A stretch of 64,000 bases of DNA, from positions 124,001 to 188,000 of the forward strand of contig JAEUVE010000011.1 of NCBI GenBank assembly GCA_016786865.1, read 5' to 3'. Position numbers and translations under genes: made by a program. Of this stretch, positions 7,419 through 16,819 are shown one piece after another. The DNA is from Sediminibacterium sp. (GTDB lineage: Bacteria; Bacteroidota; Bacteroidia; Chitinophagales; Chitinophagaceae). Below the pieces are notes generated by a model, which was not told the DNA's origin, ran no database searches, and saw only the letters and a list, made by a program, of their open reading frames with translations. How positions within the stretch are numbered: position 1 is the stretch's first letter; every line of letters starts with the position of its first letter.

Positions 7419-9200
7419 ATGAAGAAAAATGTTGCTTTGATGTTCGCAGCTTTATTTGCTGTACAGGTGCTGATGGCACAAATAGCAGACGGTATAAAGC
7501 TGTTGAACTACGACAAACATACCAGCGCAAAAGAGGTATTCAGGAAGCTCTATGAGGCAAACCCGAAGGATCCTCAGAACATTTACTGGATGGGACAGGC
7601 ACACCTGGCTGGGAATGGCGTTGAAGTAACAAAAGAAGATATTGCTGCTGCAAAAGCAATATATCAGAAGGGACTTCAGGAAATCGGCAGTGATCCAATG
7701 CTGCTGGTTGGTATGGGGCATGTGGAAATCCGCGAAGGCGGCGATCTGAATTCTGCTAAACAAAAATTTGAGCAGGCCATTACCGCCACTACAGAAACCA
7801 AAGGAAAAAACAAGGGAAAGCCAAGCGCAGCAGTTCTCACAGCAATTGGCCGTGCCAATGCAGATGGTCCCAGTACTATGGGAGACCCTGTGTATGCAAT
7901 CGACAAGTTAAAGCAGGCAGCCACCATCGACCTGGTGAATCCTGATATTTATATCTACATGGGCATTAACTACCAGAAAACAGGTGGAGAGAACGGTGGA
8001 GATGCGGTAAAATCTTATCAGGAAGCCATTTCCAGAGATCCAAAGAATGCACAGGCCATGTTCCGTATCGGAAGAATCTACATGTCTCAGAACAACAAGG
8101 AGCTGTTCGAACAGTTTTTTGAAAATGCCATTGCAGCTGATCCTTCCTTCCCTCCGGTGTATTATGCACTCTATGATTATTATGAGAACAGGGATGTTGC
8201 AAAAGCCAAAGATTATCTCGATAAATATGTTGCTGCAGCCGATAAGGATCCACGCAACGAACTCTACCTGGCCAATTACCTGTTCCGTGCTGGCCGTTAT
8301 GATGAGTCACTGGCAAAAACCAAGGAGATTGATGCTTCTGTGGGTCTGAAGACCCTTCCTAAACTGGGCGTGGTATATGCATATAACTACGACAGACTGG
8401 GAGATTCCCTCCAGGCACAGAAATACATCAACGAATTCCTGAAAAATGCGCCTGATGCAGAAAAAAGAGCAGCTGATTATCAGTTGGGAGCGCATATTGC
8501 TACCAAATTCCCCGGCAACGAAGCCCAGGCTTCTGCTTATATAGAGAAGGCGCTGGAACTGGATACAGTGAAAGCCAACAGAATTGCCCTGATCAATGCT
8601 GCGGCTGATATGTTTGGCAAGGCCAAAGCATACTCAGAGCAGCTGAAATGGATGAAAAAGCAGATGGAAATCAAGGGTGCCATGAGCGAAGCGGATCATT
8701 ATAAGTTAACAGCTGCTGCATTTGCAGCGAAAGCCTATCCGCAAACATTGGAATTTGCCAAAGCCTACATGGTAGCTTTCCCGGATAAGCCACAGCCTTA
8801 TTCTTTCTTCAAAAGAGCAGCCATGGCGGTGAGCAGCGATTCTGCCGTAATTGTTGAAAATCTGAATTACCTCGATTCTGTATATGCCGCAGTCGATAAA
8901 GTAAAATACAAGCAGGATATCTTCAGAAATGCCTATTTCAAGCTGGTTTACTATGTAACCAAGTTCAATAACCTGAAGAAAAGCCCTGATTTCAAGGTAA
9001 AATCCGATGGCAGCCGTACCGCAGTGGTGGATGAGTTCCTGAATACCTGTCAGCTGGCACTTGAGGTAACCGATAAAATGCTGGAATTGTACCCCGATGC
9101 TGCAGACGAAAACAATAAGTTTGCGACCGAACAAAGGGCTGCTATTCAAAAGAATATCGATTATTATTCCAAATCTTCCGGCAAACAGCAACCTAAATAA
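7419..9200 (+). CDS. Exported tetratricopeptide-repeat protein
   Basis: A 593-aa protein with an N-terminal signal peptide (MKKNVALMFAALFAVQVLMAQ). The rest is a chain of TPR-like helical pairs (for example AKEVFRKLYEANPKDPQNIYWMGQAHL, AVKSYQEAISRDPKNAQAMFRIGRIYMSQNNKELFEQFFENAIAADPSF-type repeats), ending in a Lys/Gln-rich tail. Probably periplasmic, as a scaffold for protein interactions. It is the third gene of a run with the small membrane protein and the PstS-like lipoprotein. A strong terminator follows 26 bases after the stop. No catalytic motif seen. Confidence 0.82.
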   Translation: MKKNVALMFAALFAVQVLMAQIADGIKLLNYDKHTSAKEVFRKLYEANPKDPQNIYWMGQAHLAGNGVEVTKEDIAAAKAIYQKGLQEIGSDPMLLVGMGHVEIREGGDLNSAKQKFEQAITATTETKGKNKGKPSAAVLTAIGRANADGPSTMGDPVYAIDKLKQAATIDLVNPDIYIYMGINYQKTGGENGGDAVKSYQEAISRDPKNAQAMFRIGRIYMSQNNKELFEQFFENAIAADPSFPPVYYALYDYYENRDVAKAKDYLDKYVAAADKDPRNELYLANYLFRAGRYDESLAKTKEIDASVGLKTLPKLGVVYAYNYDRLGDSLQAQKYINEFLKNAPDAEKRAADYQLGAHIATKFPGNEAQASAYIEKALELDTVKANRIALINAAADMFGKAKAYSEQLKWMKKQMEIKGAMSEADHYKLTAAAFAAKAYPQTLEFAKAYMVAFPDKPQPYSFFKRAAMAVSSDSAVIVENLNYLDSVYAAVDKVKYKQDIFRNAYFKLVYYVTKFNNLKKSPDFKVKSDGSRTAVVDEFLNTCQLALEVTDKMLELYPDAADENNKFATEQRAAIQKNIDYYSKSSGKQQPK

Positions 9201-9226
9201 GCCGGTTTGAAAATATTCTAAGAAAT

Positions 9227-9258
9227 AACTCCTCAAATTGAGGAGTTTTTCTTTTTTT
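9227..9258 (+). terminator. Rho-independent terminator after the TPR gene
   Basis: AACTCCTC (9227-9234) pairs with GAGGAGTT (9240-9247) across a five-base loop, followed by TTTCTTTTTTT. It separates the TPR transcript from the nuo operon. Confidence 0.85.
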
Positions 9259-9272
9259 AAGCCAATCAAGCT

Positions 9273-9280
9273 TATTTTTG
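9273..9280 (+). promoter_or_regulatory. Putative -7 element of the nuo operon promoter
   Basis: TATTTTTG matches TAnnTTTG exactly and lies between the preceding terminator and nuoA, 16 bases before the ATG. No clear -33 TTTG is visible because that region is the terminator T-tract. Confidence 0.5.
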
Positions 9281-9296
9281 TGACTTAATTCAGATT

Positions 9297-9698
9297 ATGG
9301 ATTGGTTTTCTTCATTATTAGACGCCAGCGCCACCAATTCGGCCGCTAATTACTTTCCAATAGGTGTTCAGTTGATCTTCGCTGCAGGGTTTGTGGCCTT
9401 TATGATTGGGTTCTCCGCTCTGGTTGGTCCAAAGCGGAAAACGGCAGATAAGCTGGAAGGATTTACCAGTGGTATCAAAAGTCATGGTAATGCCCGTCAG
9501 CCAATGGCCATCAAGTATTTCCTGATCGCCATCCTCTTTGTATTGTTCGACGTGGAAGTGATCTTTTTTTACCCTTATGCGGTCAATTTCCGCGAACTGG
9601 GCTGGAATGGATTTTTAGCAGTAGTCATGTTTGTAGGGTTTTTTCTCACAGGATTCATTTATATCGTCAAGAAAGGTGCCCTGAAATGGGAAGACTAG
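9297..9698 (+). CDS. nuoA: NADH-quinone oxidoreductase subunit A
   Basis: A 133-aa membrane subunit of complex I with three transmembrane helices. The loop with GPKRKTADKLEGFTSGIKSHGNARQPMAIKYFLIAILFVLFDVEVIFFYPYA carries the conserved FDVE motif near the quinone channel. NuoA helps join the membrane arm to the peripheral arm. It is the first gene of a complete 14-gene cluster running to 22484. The segment that usually contains a conserved Cys before the family's ES/G loop reads FTSG here, which is normal for many Bacteroidota. Confidence 0.95.
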   Translation: MDWFSSLLDASATNSAANYFPIGVQLIFAAGFVAFMIGFSALVGPKRKTADKLEGFTSGIKSHGNARQPMAIKYFLIAILFVLFDVEVIFFYPYAVNFRELGWNGFLAVVMFVGFFLTGFIYIVKKGALKWED

Positions 9699-9748
9699 AG
9701 AACTGTTCATCAAGTTAACCGTTATTCTACTTAACTAAACCAAAGTTT

Positions 9749-10339
9749 ATGTCTCGTCCGGTTAGATACAATATTCATCCGATAGAAGCCAAAGTTGCTG
9801 ATTCGATAACTTATGTAGATGCTCCCGATGGCTATTCCGGTGAGGGATTTTTTACCACAAAACTGAGTGATGTGGTTGGGCTTGCCCGGAAGAACTCCAT
9901 GTGGCCCATGCCTTATGCCACTTCCTGCTGCGGTATCGAGTTTATGGCCACAGCGGCTTCCCACTACGATCTGGGACGTTTTGGGGCAGAAAGAATGAGC
10001 CACTCGCCCCGTCAGTGCGACCTGCTGATGGTGATGGGCACCATTGCAAAAAAAATGGGCCCGGTATTGCGTCAGGTATACCTGCAGATGGCAGAACCCC
10101 GTTGGGTGATGGCAGTAGGCGCCTGTGCTTCCAGTGGGGGCATATTCGATTCCTACAGTGTATTACAGGGAATAGATCAGATTATCCCGGTTGATGTGTA
10201 TGTGCCTGGTTGCCCTCCAAGGCCGGAAGCTATCCTGGACGGTTTTATGAAAATTCAGGAACTGGTAGGTCAGGAAAGCATTCGCAGAAGAAACGGGGAA
10301 CAATACAAGGCATTGTTGAACGGATACGGAATACAGTAA
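9749..10339 (+). CDS. nuoB: NADH-quinone oxidoreductase subunit B
   Basis: A 196-aa subunit that holds the N2 4Fe-4S cluster, the last electron carrier before quinone. The ligands are visible as the tandem cysteines in ATSCCGIEFMA, the cysteine in VGACASSGG and the one in PGCPPRPEA. Located at the junction of the peripheral and membrane arms. The start at MSRPVRYNIHPIEAKV is preceded by a 50-base gap from nuoA. Confidence 0.97.
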   Translation: MSRPVRYNIHPIEAKVADSITYVDAPDGYSGEGFFTTKLSDVVGLARKNSMWPMPYATSCCGIEFMATAASHYDLGRFGAERMSHSPRQCDLLMVMGTIAKKMGPVLRQVYLQMAEPRWVMAVGACASSGGIFDSYSVLQGIDQIIPVDVYVPGCPPRPEAILDGFMKIQELVGQESIRRRNGEQYKALLNGYGIQ

Positions 10340-10350
10340 TAATAGAAGCA

Positions 10351-10857
10351 ATGGCAATAACGAACGAATACATACAGCAAAAACTGACCGAAAAATTCGG
10401 TGATGCCGTTTATAATTTCGAAGAGAATTACGGTATGCTCAGTTTTGAAACACTGAAGGAGAACAACCTGAAAGTAATGCAATACCTGCACGATGAGCCA
10501 ACCCTGAGCTTTACATTTTTGACGGATCTCTGCGGCGTCAACTATCCCGATAACAAGGACAGGGAATTGGCTGTGGTATATCACATGCACAACCTGCAGG
10601 AAAATGTGCGTATCCGTTTCAAGGTGTTTGCCTCCATCGCAAATCCGGATATATTCACTGCATCCAAACTGTTTGCAGCAGCAGACTGGATGGAGCGCGA
10701 AACATACGATTTCTTTGGTGTGAACTTTGTTGGTCACCCCAATTTGAAAAGGATCCTGAATGTAGACGAGATGGATTATTTCCCGTTGAGAAAGGAGTAT
10801 CCGCTGGAAGACCAGACCAGGATCGATAAGGACGATGAAATGTTCGGAAGAGGATAG
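10351..10857 (+). CDS. nuoC: NADH-quinone oxidoreductase subunit C
   Basis: A 168-aa 30-kDa-type subunit (MAITNEYIQQKLTEKFGDAVYNF...). The conserved patch ASKLFAAADWMERETYDFFGVNFVGHPNLKRIL is the family signature (ERExxDxxGxxFxGHPxxxRIL). I chose the ATG at 10351 because the longer frame overlaps nuoB. Separate from nuoD, unlike the fused NuoCD of E. coli. Peripheral arm, no cofactor of its own. Confidence 0.95.
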   Translation: MAITNEYIQQKLTEKFGDAVYNFEENYGMLSFETLKENNLKVMQYLHDEPTLSFTFLTDLCGVNYPDNKDRELAVVYHMHNLQENVRIRFKVFASIANPDIFTASKLFAAADWMERETYDFFGVNFVGHPNLKRILNVDEMDYFPLRKEYPLEDQTRIDKDDEMFGRG

Positions 10858-10908
10858 GGAACTGATTTTTTAAGACATAACATAAATTACCCCCCTGGGG
10901 TTTCGGGT

Positions 10909-12132
10909 ATGAATGAGCACCATATAACATTACCGGAAGGATCAATCGAAAAGCACACCACCACACTGAATCTGGGTCCAACGCACCCGGCCACACACGG
11001 TGTGTTTCAGAATATCATGGAGCTGGACGGCGAACGGGTGGTATCCAGTGAGCAAACGGTTGGATATATCCATCGTGCATTTGAGAAAATTGCAGAGAGA
11101 AGACCGCTGTACCAGATCACTCCGCTTACAGATCGCCTGAACTATTGCAGCAGCCCCATCAACAATATGGGCTGGCACCTGACCTGTGAGAAGCTCCTGG
11201 GAGTAAAAACCCCCAAGCGTGTAGACTATCTGCGTGTTATCATCATGGAACTCTCCCGCATTGCAGATCACCTTATTTGTAATTCTATTGTAGGGGTGGA
11301 TTCCGGAGCATTTACCGGGTTCCTTTATGTAATGCAATACCGTGAATTGATCTATGAAATATTTGAAGAAGTATGCGGCTCCCGTCTTACTACTAATATT
11401 GGGCGTATTGGCGGTTTTGAAAGGAATTTCTCTAATACGGCATTCACGAAACTCGAGAAATTCCTGAAAGAATATCCCGTAGCACTGGGCGAGCTGGAAA
11501 GCCTGCTGAAGCGCAACAGAATATTTATGGAAAGAACCATCGGAGGCGGTCCGATCAGTGCAGAACGTGCGTTGAATTACGGCTTTACCGGACCCAACCT
11601 GCGTGCAGCCGGCGTTGATTACGATGTACGTGTGCACAGTCCGTACAGCAGTTACGAAGATTTTGAGTTTACTATTCCGGTAGGAACAACCGGCGATAAT
11701 TACGATCGTTTCCTGGTGCGCCAGGAGGAAATGTGGCAGAGTATGCACATCATCAGGCAGGCTTATCAGAAAATACAGGCATTCAAGGGGGAAGAAGCAG
11801 AAGTATACCACGCAAATGTTCCCGAATACTATCTTCCTAAAAAAGAAGATGTATATACCAAGATGGAAGCGCTGATCTGGCATTTCAAGATCATCATGGG
11901 AGAAGTGGATATGCCTAAGGGAGAAGTATACCATTCGGTAGAAGGCGGAAACGGTGAGCTTGGATTTTATCTGATCAGTGATGGAGGAAGGTCTCCATTC
12001 AGGCTACACTTCCGCAGACCATGTTTCATTTACTACCAGGCATATCCTGAAATGGTAAAGGGAAGCATGCTGAGCGATGCGATCCTTACCATGAGTAGTC
12101 TTAACCTGATTGCAGGTGAAATGGATGCATAG
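10909..12132 (+). CDS. nuoD: NADH-quinone oxidoreductase subunit D
   Basis: A 407-aa 49-kDa-type subunit that forms the quinone-binding pocket with NuoB and NuoH. Conserved segments: LNLGPTHPATHGVFQNIMELDGE near the start, GYIHRAFEKIAE, the YLDRLNYCSS-like DRLNYCSSPINNMG, and RLHFRRPCFIYYQ near the end. The 51-base gap after nuoC contains a run of Cs and Gs (CCCCCCTGGGG) but no convincing regulatory element. Confidence 0.96.
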   Translation: MNEHHITLPEGSIEKHTTTLNLGPTHPATHGVFQNIMELDGERVVSSEQTVGYIHRAFEKIAERRPLYQITPLTDRLNYCSSPINNMGWHLTCEKLLGVKTPKRVDYLRVIIMELSRIADHLICNSIVGVDSGAFTGFLYVMQYRELIYEIFEEVCGSRLTTNIGRIGGFERNFSNTAFTKLEKFLKEYPVALGELESLLKRNRIFMERTIGGGPISAERALNYGFTGPNLRAAGVDYDVRVHSPYSSYEDFEFTIPVGTTGDNYDRFLVRQEEMWQSMHIIRQAYQKIQAFKGEEAEVYHANVPEYYLPKKEDVYTKMEALIWHFKIIMGEVDMPKGEVYHSVEGGNGELGFYLISDGGRSPFRLHFRRPCFIYYQAYPEMVKGSMLSDAILTMSSLNLIAGEMDA

Positions 12133-12168
12133 CAGAAAAAAGTTTTTAAGGTTTATAAAGCAGATGAG

Positions 12169-12669
12169 ATGGTACAATTTTCACAAGAACAGTTAACAGA
12201 ATTCAACCGGTTGGTGAGCCGTTATCCCGAAGGCAAACAAAAAAGCGCCTTGCTTCCGGTACTGCATCTTGCACAACAGAGTTTTGGCGGATGGCTGAGC
12301 CAGGAAACGCTGGACTATGTGGCGGAGCTGTTAAAGATCAAACCGATTGAAGTGTATGAAGTAGCTACCTTTTACAGCATGTACAATCTGAAACCTGTAG
12401 GCAAGTATCTTTTTGAAGTTTGCCAGACAGGTCCGTGCATGATCAAGGGCAGCGATGATATTGTAGCATACATCTACGAAAAACTCGGAATCAAGCCAGG
12501 AGAAACAACTGCAGACGGATTGTTTACCTTAAAAACAGTAGAATGCCTGGGTGCATGCGGATATGCACCAATGATGCAGCTGGGCAAACATTACCGGGAG
12601 CATCTGACCAAAGAAAAAGTAGACGCCATCATTGAAGAATGCAGAAAAAATGCTGCAGCAAATAATTAA
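12169..12669 (+). CDS. nuoE: NADH-quinone oxidoreductase subunit E
   Basis: A 166-aa thioredoxin-like 24-kDa subunit carrying the N1a 2Fe-2S cluster. The four ligands are in CQTGPC and CLGACG, with the usual family spacing. It works with NuoF and NuoG in the NADH-oxidising module. The gap to nuoF is three bases. Confidence 0.96.
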   Translation: MVQFSQEQLTEFNRLVSRYPEGKQKSALLPVLHLAQQSFGGWLSQETLDYVAELLKIKPIEVYEVATFYSMYNLKPVGKYLFEVCQTGPCMIKGSDDIVAYIYEKLGIKPGETTADGLFTLKTVECLGACGYAPMMQLGKHYREHLTKEKVDAIIEECRKNAAANN

Positions 12670-12672
12670 AAT

Positions 12673-14025
12673 ATGGGTGTAAAATTATTACTGGATAAAG
12701 CACATATAGAAGGCATCCGCAGCTTTGAAGTATATCGCCGCGAAGGTGGATACAAAGCAGTGGAGAAGGCTTTAAAGGAAATGAATCCCGAATCCATTGT
12801 GGAGGAAGTGAAGAAGAGTGGTTTGAGAGGAAGAGGCGGCGCCGGTTTTCCGGCCGGAATGAAATGGAGCTTTATTGCCAAGCCGGAGGGCATACCGCGT
12901 CACCTGGTATGCAATGCAGATGAAAGTGAGCCGGGTACATTTAAAGACAGGTACCTGATGGAACATATTCCGCACCTGTTGATTGAGGGATTAATCATTT
13001 CTTCCTTCGCATTGGGAAGCAACGATACCTATATCTACATCCGCGGAGAATATGCCTGGATTCCGGATATCCTGGAACAGGCGATTGAAGAAGCAAAGGC
13101 AAACGGCTTCCTTGGGAAGAATATCCTGGGTACCGGTTTTGATTGTAACATACACGTACAGCGTGGAGCGGGAGCCTATATCTGCGGAGAAGAGACTGCA
13201 CTGATTGAATCCCTGGAAGGAAAGCGTGGTAACCCGCGTATCAAACCGCCGTTCCCTGCGATTCAGGGTTTATGGCAGCGTCCTACCGTGGTGAACAATG
13301 TGGAAACCCTGAGTGCAGTTGTTCCGATCATTAATATTGGCGGAGAGGAATATGCCAAAATTGGTATCGGCAGATCAACCGGAACCAAATTGATTTCAGC
13401 ATGCGGTAATATCAACAAACCCGGCGTGTACGAAATAGACATGACCATTTCTGTGGAAGAATTTATTTACTCGGATGAATATTGCGGAGGAATTGCCAAC
13501 GGCAAAAAGCTGAAAGCCTGTATTCCCGGCGGATCATCCGTTCCCGTGCTTCCGGCCAATCTCCTGCTTAAAACCGCCAAGGGCGAACCAAGACTGATGA
13601 ACTATGAAAGCCTGGCCGATGGTGGCTTTGCCACAGGTTCATCCATGGGTTCCGGTGGTTTCATTGTACTGGACGAAGACCAGTGTATTGTGAAGCATAC
13701 CTATACACTGGCACGTTTTTACCGTCATGAAAGTTGCGGCCAGTGTTCACCCTGCCGGGAAGGAACAGGCTGGATGGAAAAGATCCTGAAAAAAATAGAT
13801 GAAGGGCAGGGAAAAATGAGTGATATCGATCTTCTTTGGGATATACAACGTAAGATAGAAGGGAATACCATTTGTCCGTTGGGAGATGCAGCAGCATGGC
13901 CCGTGGCCGCTGCAATCCGTCATTTCAGGGACGAATTTGAATGGCATATACAACATCCGGAAGAGGCTCAGAAAAGAAATTACGGACTGGCGCATTATGC
14001 CGATCCGATTCATGTACCAGCTTAA
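12673..14025 (+). CDS. nuoF: NADH-quinone oxidoreductase subunit F
   Basis: A 450-aa subunit that binds NADH and FMN and the N3 4Fe-4S cluster. The glycine-rich nucleotide loop GLRGRGGAGFPAGMKW and the second glycine-rich stretch RGAGAYICGEETALIESLEG are present, as are the cluster ligands in ESCGQCSPCREGT and NTICPLGDAA. This is the electron entry site of complex I. The length is standard. Confidence 0.97.
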   Translation: MGVKLLLDKAHIEGIRSFEVYRREGGYKAVEKALKEMNPESIVEEVKKSGLRGRGGAGFPAGMKWSFIAKPEGIPRHLVCNADESEPGTFKDRYLMEHIPHLLIEGLIISSFALGSNDTYIYIRGEYAWIPDILEQAIEEAKANGFLGKNILGTGFDCNIHVQRGAGAYICGEETALIESLEGKRGNPRIKPPFPAIQGLWQRPTVVNNVETLSAVVPIINIGGEEYAKIGIGRSTGTKLISACGNINKPGVYEIDMTISVEEFIYSDEYCGGIANGKKLKACIPGGSSVPVLPANLLLKTAKGEPRLMNYESLADGGFATGSSMGSGGFIVLDEDQCIVKHTYTLARFYRHESCGQCSPCREGTGWMEKILKKIDEGQGKMSDIDLLWDIQRKIEGNTICPLGDAAAWPVAAAIRHFRDEFEWHIQHPEEAQKRNYGLAHYADPIHVPA

Positions 14026-14032
14026 TTAGATT

Positions 14033-15130
14033 ATGTCTGAACAACCATTATTTAAAGTAACGATCGATAATATTACGATTGAAGTGCCTGCGGGAACAAC
14101 CATCCTGAATGCAGCGCGTAAGATTGGTGGTGAAGTTGCCCCTCCGGCAATGTGTTATTACAGCAAGCTGGAAGGCAGTGGTGGCAAGTGCCGTACCTGC
14201 CTGGTGGAAGTAAGCAAGGGATCCGAAAAAGATCCGCGCCCCATGCCTAAGCTGGTGGCAAGCTGCAGAACAACCGTAATGGATGGAATGGAAGTAAAGA
14301 ACATCACCAGCGAAAAAGTGATTGATGCCAGAAACGGTGTGGTAGAATTTCTGCTGATCAATCACCCGCTCGACTGTCCTGTTTGTGATCAGGCCGGCGA
14401 ATGTCATTTGCAGGATCTGAGCTACAATCATGGAAAAGAAGGCACCCGCTTTGAGTTTCAGAAAAGAGTATTCAAGAAGCATGACCTTGGTCCGTACATA
14501 CAATTGCACATGACGCGTTGTATCCTCTGCTACCGTTGTGTATTTACGGCGGATCAGCTTACGGGCAAGCGGGAGCATGGCGTACTCGATCGGGGAGACC
14601 ATGCAGAGATTGCAACATTCATCGAAAAGAGCCTGGAGAATGAATTCATCGGAAACGTAATCGATGTTTGTCCGGTGGGTGCATTAACCGATAAAACCTT
14701 CCGGTTTAAAAACAGGGTATGGTTCCTGAAACCCATGGATGCACACCGTGATTGCCCAACCTGCAGTGGAAAAGTGACTTTATGGAACAGAGGCGATGAA
14801 GTGTATCGGGTTACAGCAAGAAAAGACCAGTGGGGCGAAGTGGAAGACTGGATCTGTAATACCTGCCGGTTCGAGAAGAAGAATACCAGCGACTGGGTGA
14901 TTGAAGGACCAAGACTGATCGATCGTCATTCGGTAATTGCACAGGGCCATTATGCCGGTTCCGTTGGAATGCACAAACCAACAGAAACATTCGAGGCCGT
15001 ACACAATGGTCGCAAACCCAAATTGTTGATGGATATACATTCGGTAAGCAATGTAAACAGGCCGGAAATTACCCTGAGTAAACTGGATCGCCCTGCACAT
15101 TCTTCCGACTTTAAACCTAACCAAGACTAA
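14033..15130 (+). CDS. nuoG: NADH-quinone oxidoreductase subunit G, short form
   Basis: A 365-aa form of NuoG; E. coli NuoG is about 900 aa. Residues 1-230 hold the ferredoxin-like 2Fe-2S domain (CYYSKLEGSGGKCRTC), the His/Cys N5-type motif (HPLDCPVCDQAGECHLQD) and the N4-type cysteines (CILCYRCV, CPVGAL). After that come two CxxC pairs (DCPTCSGK and ICNTCRFEK) and a tail, with no molybdopterin-oxidoreductase domain. Short NuoG is known in Bacteroidota, so this looks like the normal lineage form and not a truncation. No frameshifted remainder is visible downstream, because nuoH starts 10 bases later. Confidence 0.92.
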   Translation: MSEQPLFKVTIDNITIEVPAGTTILNAARKIGGEVAPPAMCYYSKLEGSGGKCRTCLVEVSKGSEKDPRPMPKLVASCRTTVMDGMEVKNITSEKVIDARNGVVEFLLINHPLDCPVCDQAGECHLQDLSYNHGKEGTRFEFQKRVFKKHDLGPYIQLHMTRCILCYRCVFTADQLTGKREHGVLDRGDHAEIATFIEKSLENEFIGNVIDVCPVGALTDKTFRFKNRVWFLKPMDAHRDCPTCSGKVTLWNRGDEVYRVTARKDQWGEVEDWICNTCRFEKKNTSDWVIEGPRLIDRHSVIAQGHYAGSVGMHKPTETFEAVHNGRKPKLLMDIHSVSNVNRPEITLSKLDRPAHSSDFKPNQD

Positions 15131-15140
15131 TTGATATAAG

Positions 15141-16190
15141 ATGACACTATTGGCATTTGACTGGGCATTATTACTGGAAAAACTGATTCTCATTGCAATC
15201 ATTGTTTTAGCCAGTTTGGGTATTGCACTTTATACCACATTCGCAGAACGTAAAGTGGCTGGTGCATTGCAGGATCGTCCGGGTCCGAACAGGGCCGGTC
15301 CCTTTGGTTTGTTTCAGCCATTTGCGGATGGTCTGAAGCTGATCATGAAGGAAGAGATCATTCCCAATACTTCCAATAAGGGACTCTTTATACTGGGGCC
15401 TGCGCTGGCAATGACTGCTGCGCTGATGACCTGTGCCGTGATTCCATGGAGCAGTTATATCGAAATCGGCGGCCGCAAAATAGACCTGCAGGTAGCAGAT
15501 ATCAATATCGGAGTACTGTATGTATTTGGTGTAGTGAGTCTGGGTGTATACGGTATCATGATCGGAGGCTGGGCTTCCAACAATAAGTTCTCCCTGATGG
15601 CGGCGCTTCGTGGAGCATCACAGGCCATCAGTTATGAACTGGCGATGGGACTTTCTCTGATTGCCGTGTTGATGATCTCTGGTTCCTTAAGTTTGAAAAC
15701 CATTGTAGATGGCCAGATGGCCGAAGGGGGTTTATGGAACATTGTATACCAGCCGTTGGGCTTCATCATTTTCTTCATCTGCGCATTGGCCGAATGTAAC
15801 AGAACACCGTTTGATCTTCCGGAGGCAGAGAATGAGCTGAACATGGGATACCACCAGGAATACTCCTCTATGAAGCTGGGTTTTTACCTGTTTGCAGAAT
15901 ATGTAAACATGATTATGAGTAGTGCGGTTATGGCCAGCCTGTACTTTGGCGGATATGATATTCCTTTCCTGGATGAAAGTACCTTGCCTGTAAACACAGC
16001 TGCAATACTGGGAGTAGTTGCGTTGTTGGCCAAAATTGTATTCTTCCTGTTTCTGTTCATGTGGATTCGCTGGACCATCCCGCGTTTCCGTTACGATCAG
16101 CTGATGCATGTGGGTTGGAAAAACCTGATTCCACTTGCATTATTCAATATGCTGGTAACAGGGGCAGTGATACTGTGGCAGCAGGGTTAG
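15141..16190 (+). CDS. nuoH: NADH-quinone oxidoreductase subunit H
   Basis: A 349-aa membrane subunit with about eight helices that lines the quinone tunnel. Family segments: FAERKVAGALQDRPGPNRAGPFGLFQPFADGLKLIMKEEIIP, ECNRTPFDLPEAENELNMGYHQEYSSMKLGFYLFAEY and the C-terminal WIRWTIPRFRYDQLMHVGWKNLIPLAL. All are intact. Confidence 0.97.
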   Translation: MTLLAFDWALLLEKLILIAIIVLASLGIALYTTFAERKVAGALQDRPGPNRAGPFGLFQPFADGLKLIMKEEIIPNTSNKGLFILGPALAMTAALMTCAVIPWSSYIEIGGRKIDLQVADINIGVLYVFGVVSLGVYGIMIGGWASNNKFSLMAALRGASQAISYELAMGLSLIAVLMISGSLSLKTIVDGQMAEGGLWNIVYQPLGFIIFFICALAECNRTPFDLPEAENELNMGYHQEYSSMKLGFYLFAEYVNMIMSSAVMASLYFGGYDIPFLDESTLPVNTAAILGVVALLAKIVFFLFLFMWIRWTIPRFRYDQLMHVGWKNLIPLALFNMLVTGAVILWQQG

Positions 16191-16254
16191 GATGAATAAA
16201 ATTGGATACTCTGGAAGATAAAAATATTTTTGCAAACCTTTAGATAAAGCATAC

Positions 16255-16800
16255 ATGCAAGCATTAACAAACAGAAGGAAAGCGGTCGGAAGAGAACCGA
16301 TGACTTTTATGGAAAGAATCTATATTCCTTCTATCCTCAAAGGCATGGGCATTACCTTCAGTCACCTTTTTAAAAAGCAGCCAACCATTCAATATCCCGA
16401 GCAGAAACGTGAGTTCAGCCCGGTATTCCGCGGGTTGCATGTACTGAACAGGGATGAGGAAGGACGTGAGCGTTGTACTGCCTGTGGTTTATGTGCAGTA
16501 GCCTGTCCGGCAGAAGCCATTACCATGGAAGCGGCTGAGCGTATGGAAGGAGAAGAAAACAAGTATCGCGAAGAGAAGTATGCAGCGAAGTATGAAATCA
16601 ATATGCTGCGTTGTATTTTCTGTGGCCTCTGCGAGGAAGCCTGTCCAAAGGATGCTATTTACCTGAGCGAAACTTTTGCTCCGGCAAATTATAACCGTAA
16701 AGGATTTGTGTACAGCAAGGATGATCTGTTGATTCCAAATCCTAAAACGGAGCCGGAAGCATATGCAAAGGCAAAAGGCGAACCACGGACTAACAATTAA
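16255..16800 (+). CDS. nuoI: NADH-quinone oxidoreductase subunit I
   Basis: A 181-aa two-cluster ferredoxin subunit (N6a and N6b). The motifs are CTACGLCAVACPAEAI and CIFCGLCEEACPKDAI, each a standard CxxCxxCxxxCP. It passes electrons from NuoG to NuoB. The start MQALTNRRKAVGREPMTFMERIYIPSILKGM fits the amphipathic N-terminal helix that anchors NuoI. Confidence 0.96.
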   Translation: MQALTNRRKAVGREPMTFMERIYIPSILKGMGITFSHLFKKQPTIQYPEQKREFSPVFRGLHVLNRDEEGRERCTACGLCAVACPAEAITMEAAERMEGEENKYREEKYAAKYEINMLRCIFCGLCEEACPKDAIYLSETFAPANYNRKGFVYSKDDLLIPNPKTEPEAYAKAKGEPRTNN

Positions 16801-16819
16801 TCATTGGTAATTCAATAAG

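Noticed and set aside
10880..10908. Run of Cs then Gs (CCCCCCTGGGG) before nuoD as a terminator or attenuator
   Set aside because: The possible stem is only four pairs with almost no loop, and no T-run follows; the nuo operon must read through it.
10942..11934. 330-aa minus-strand frame opposite nuoD
   Set aside because: No motif, and it lies fully within nuoD, whose translation matches its family from end to end.
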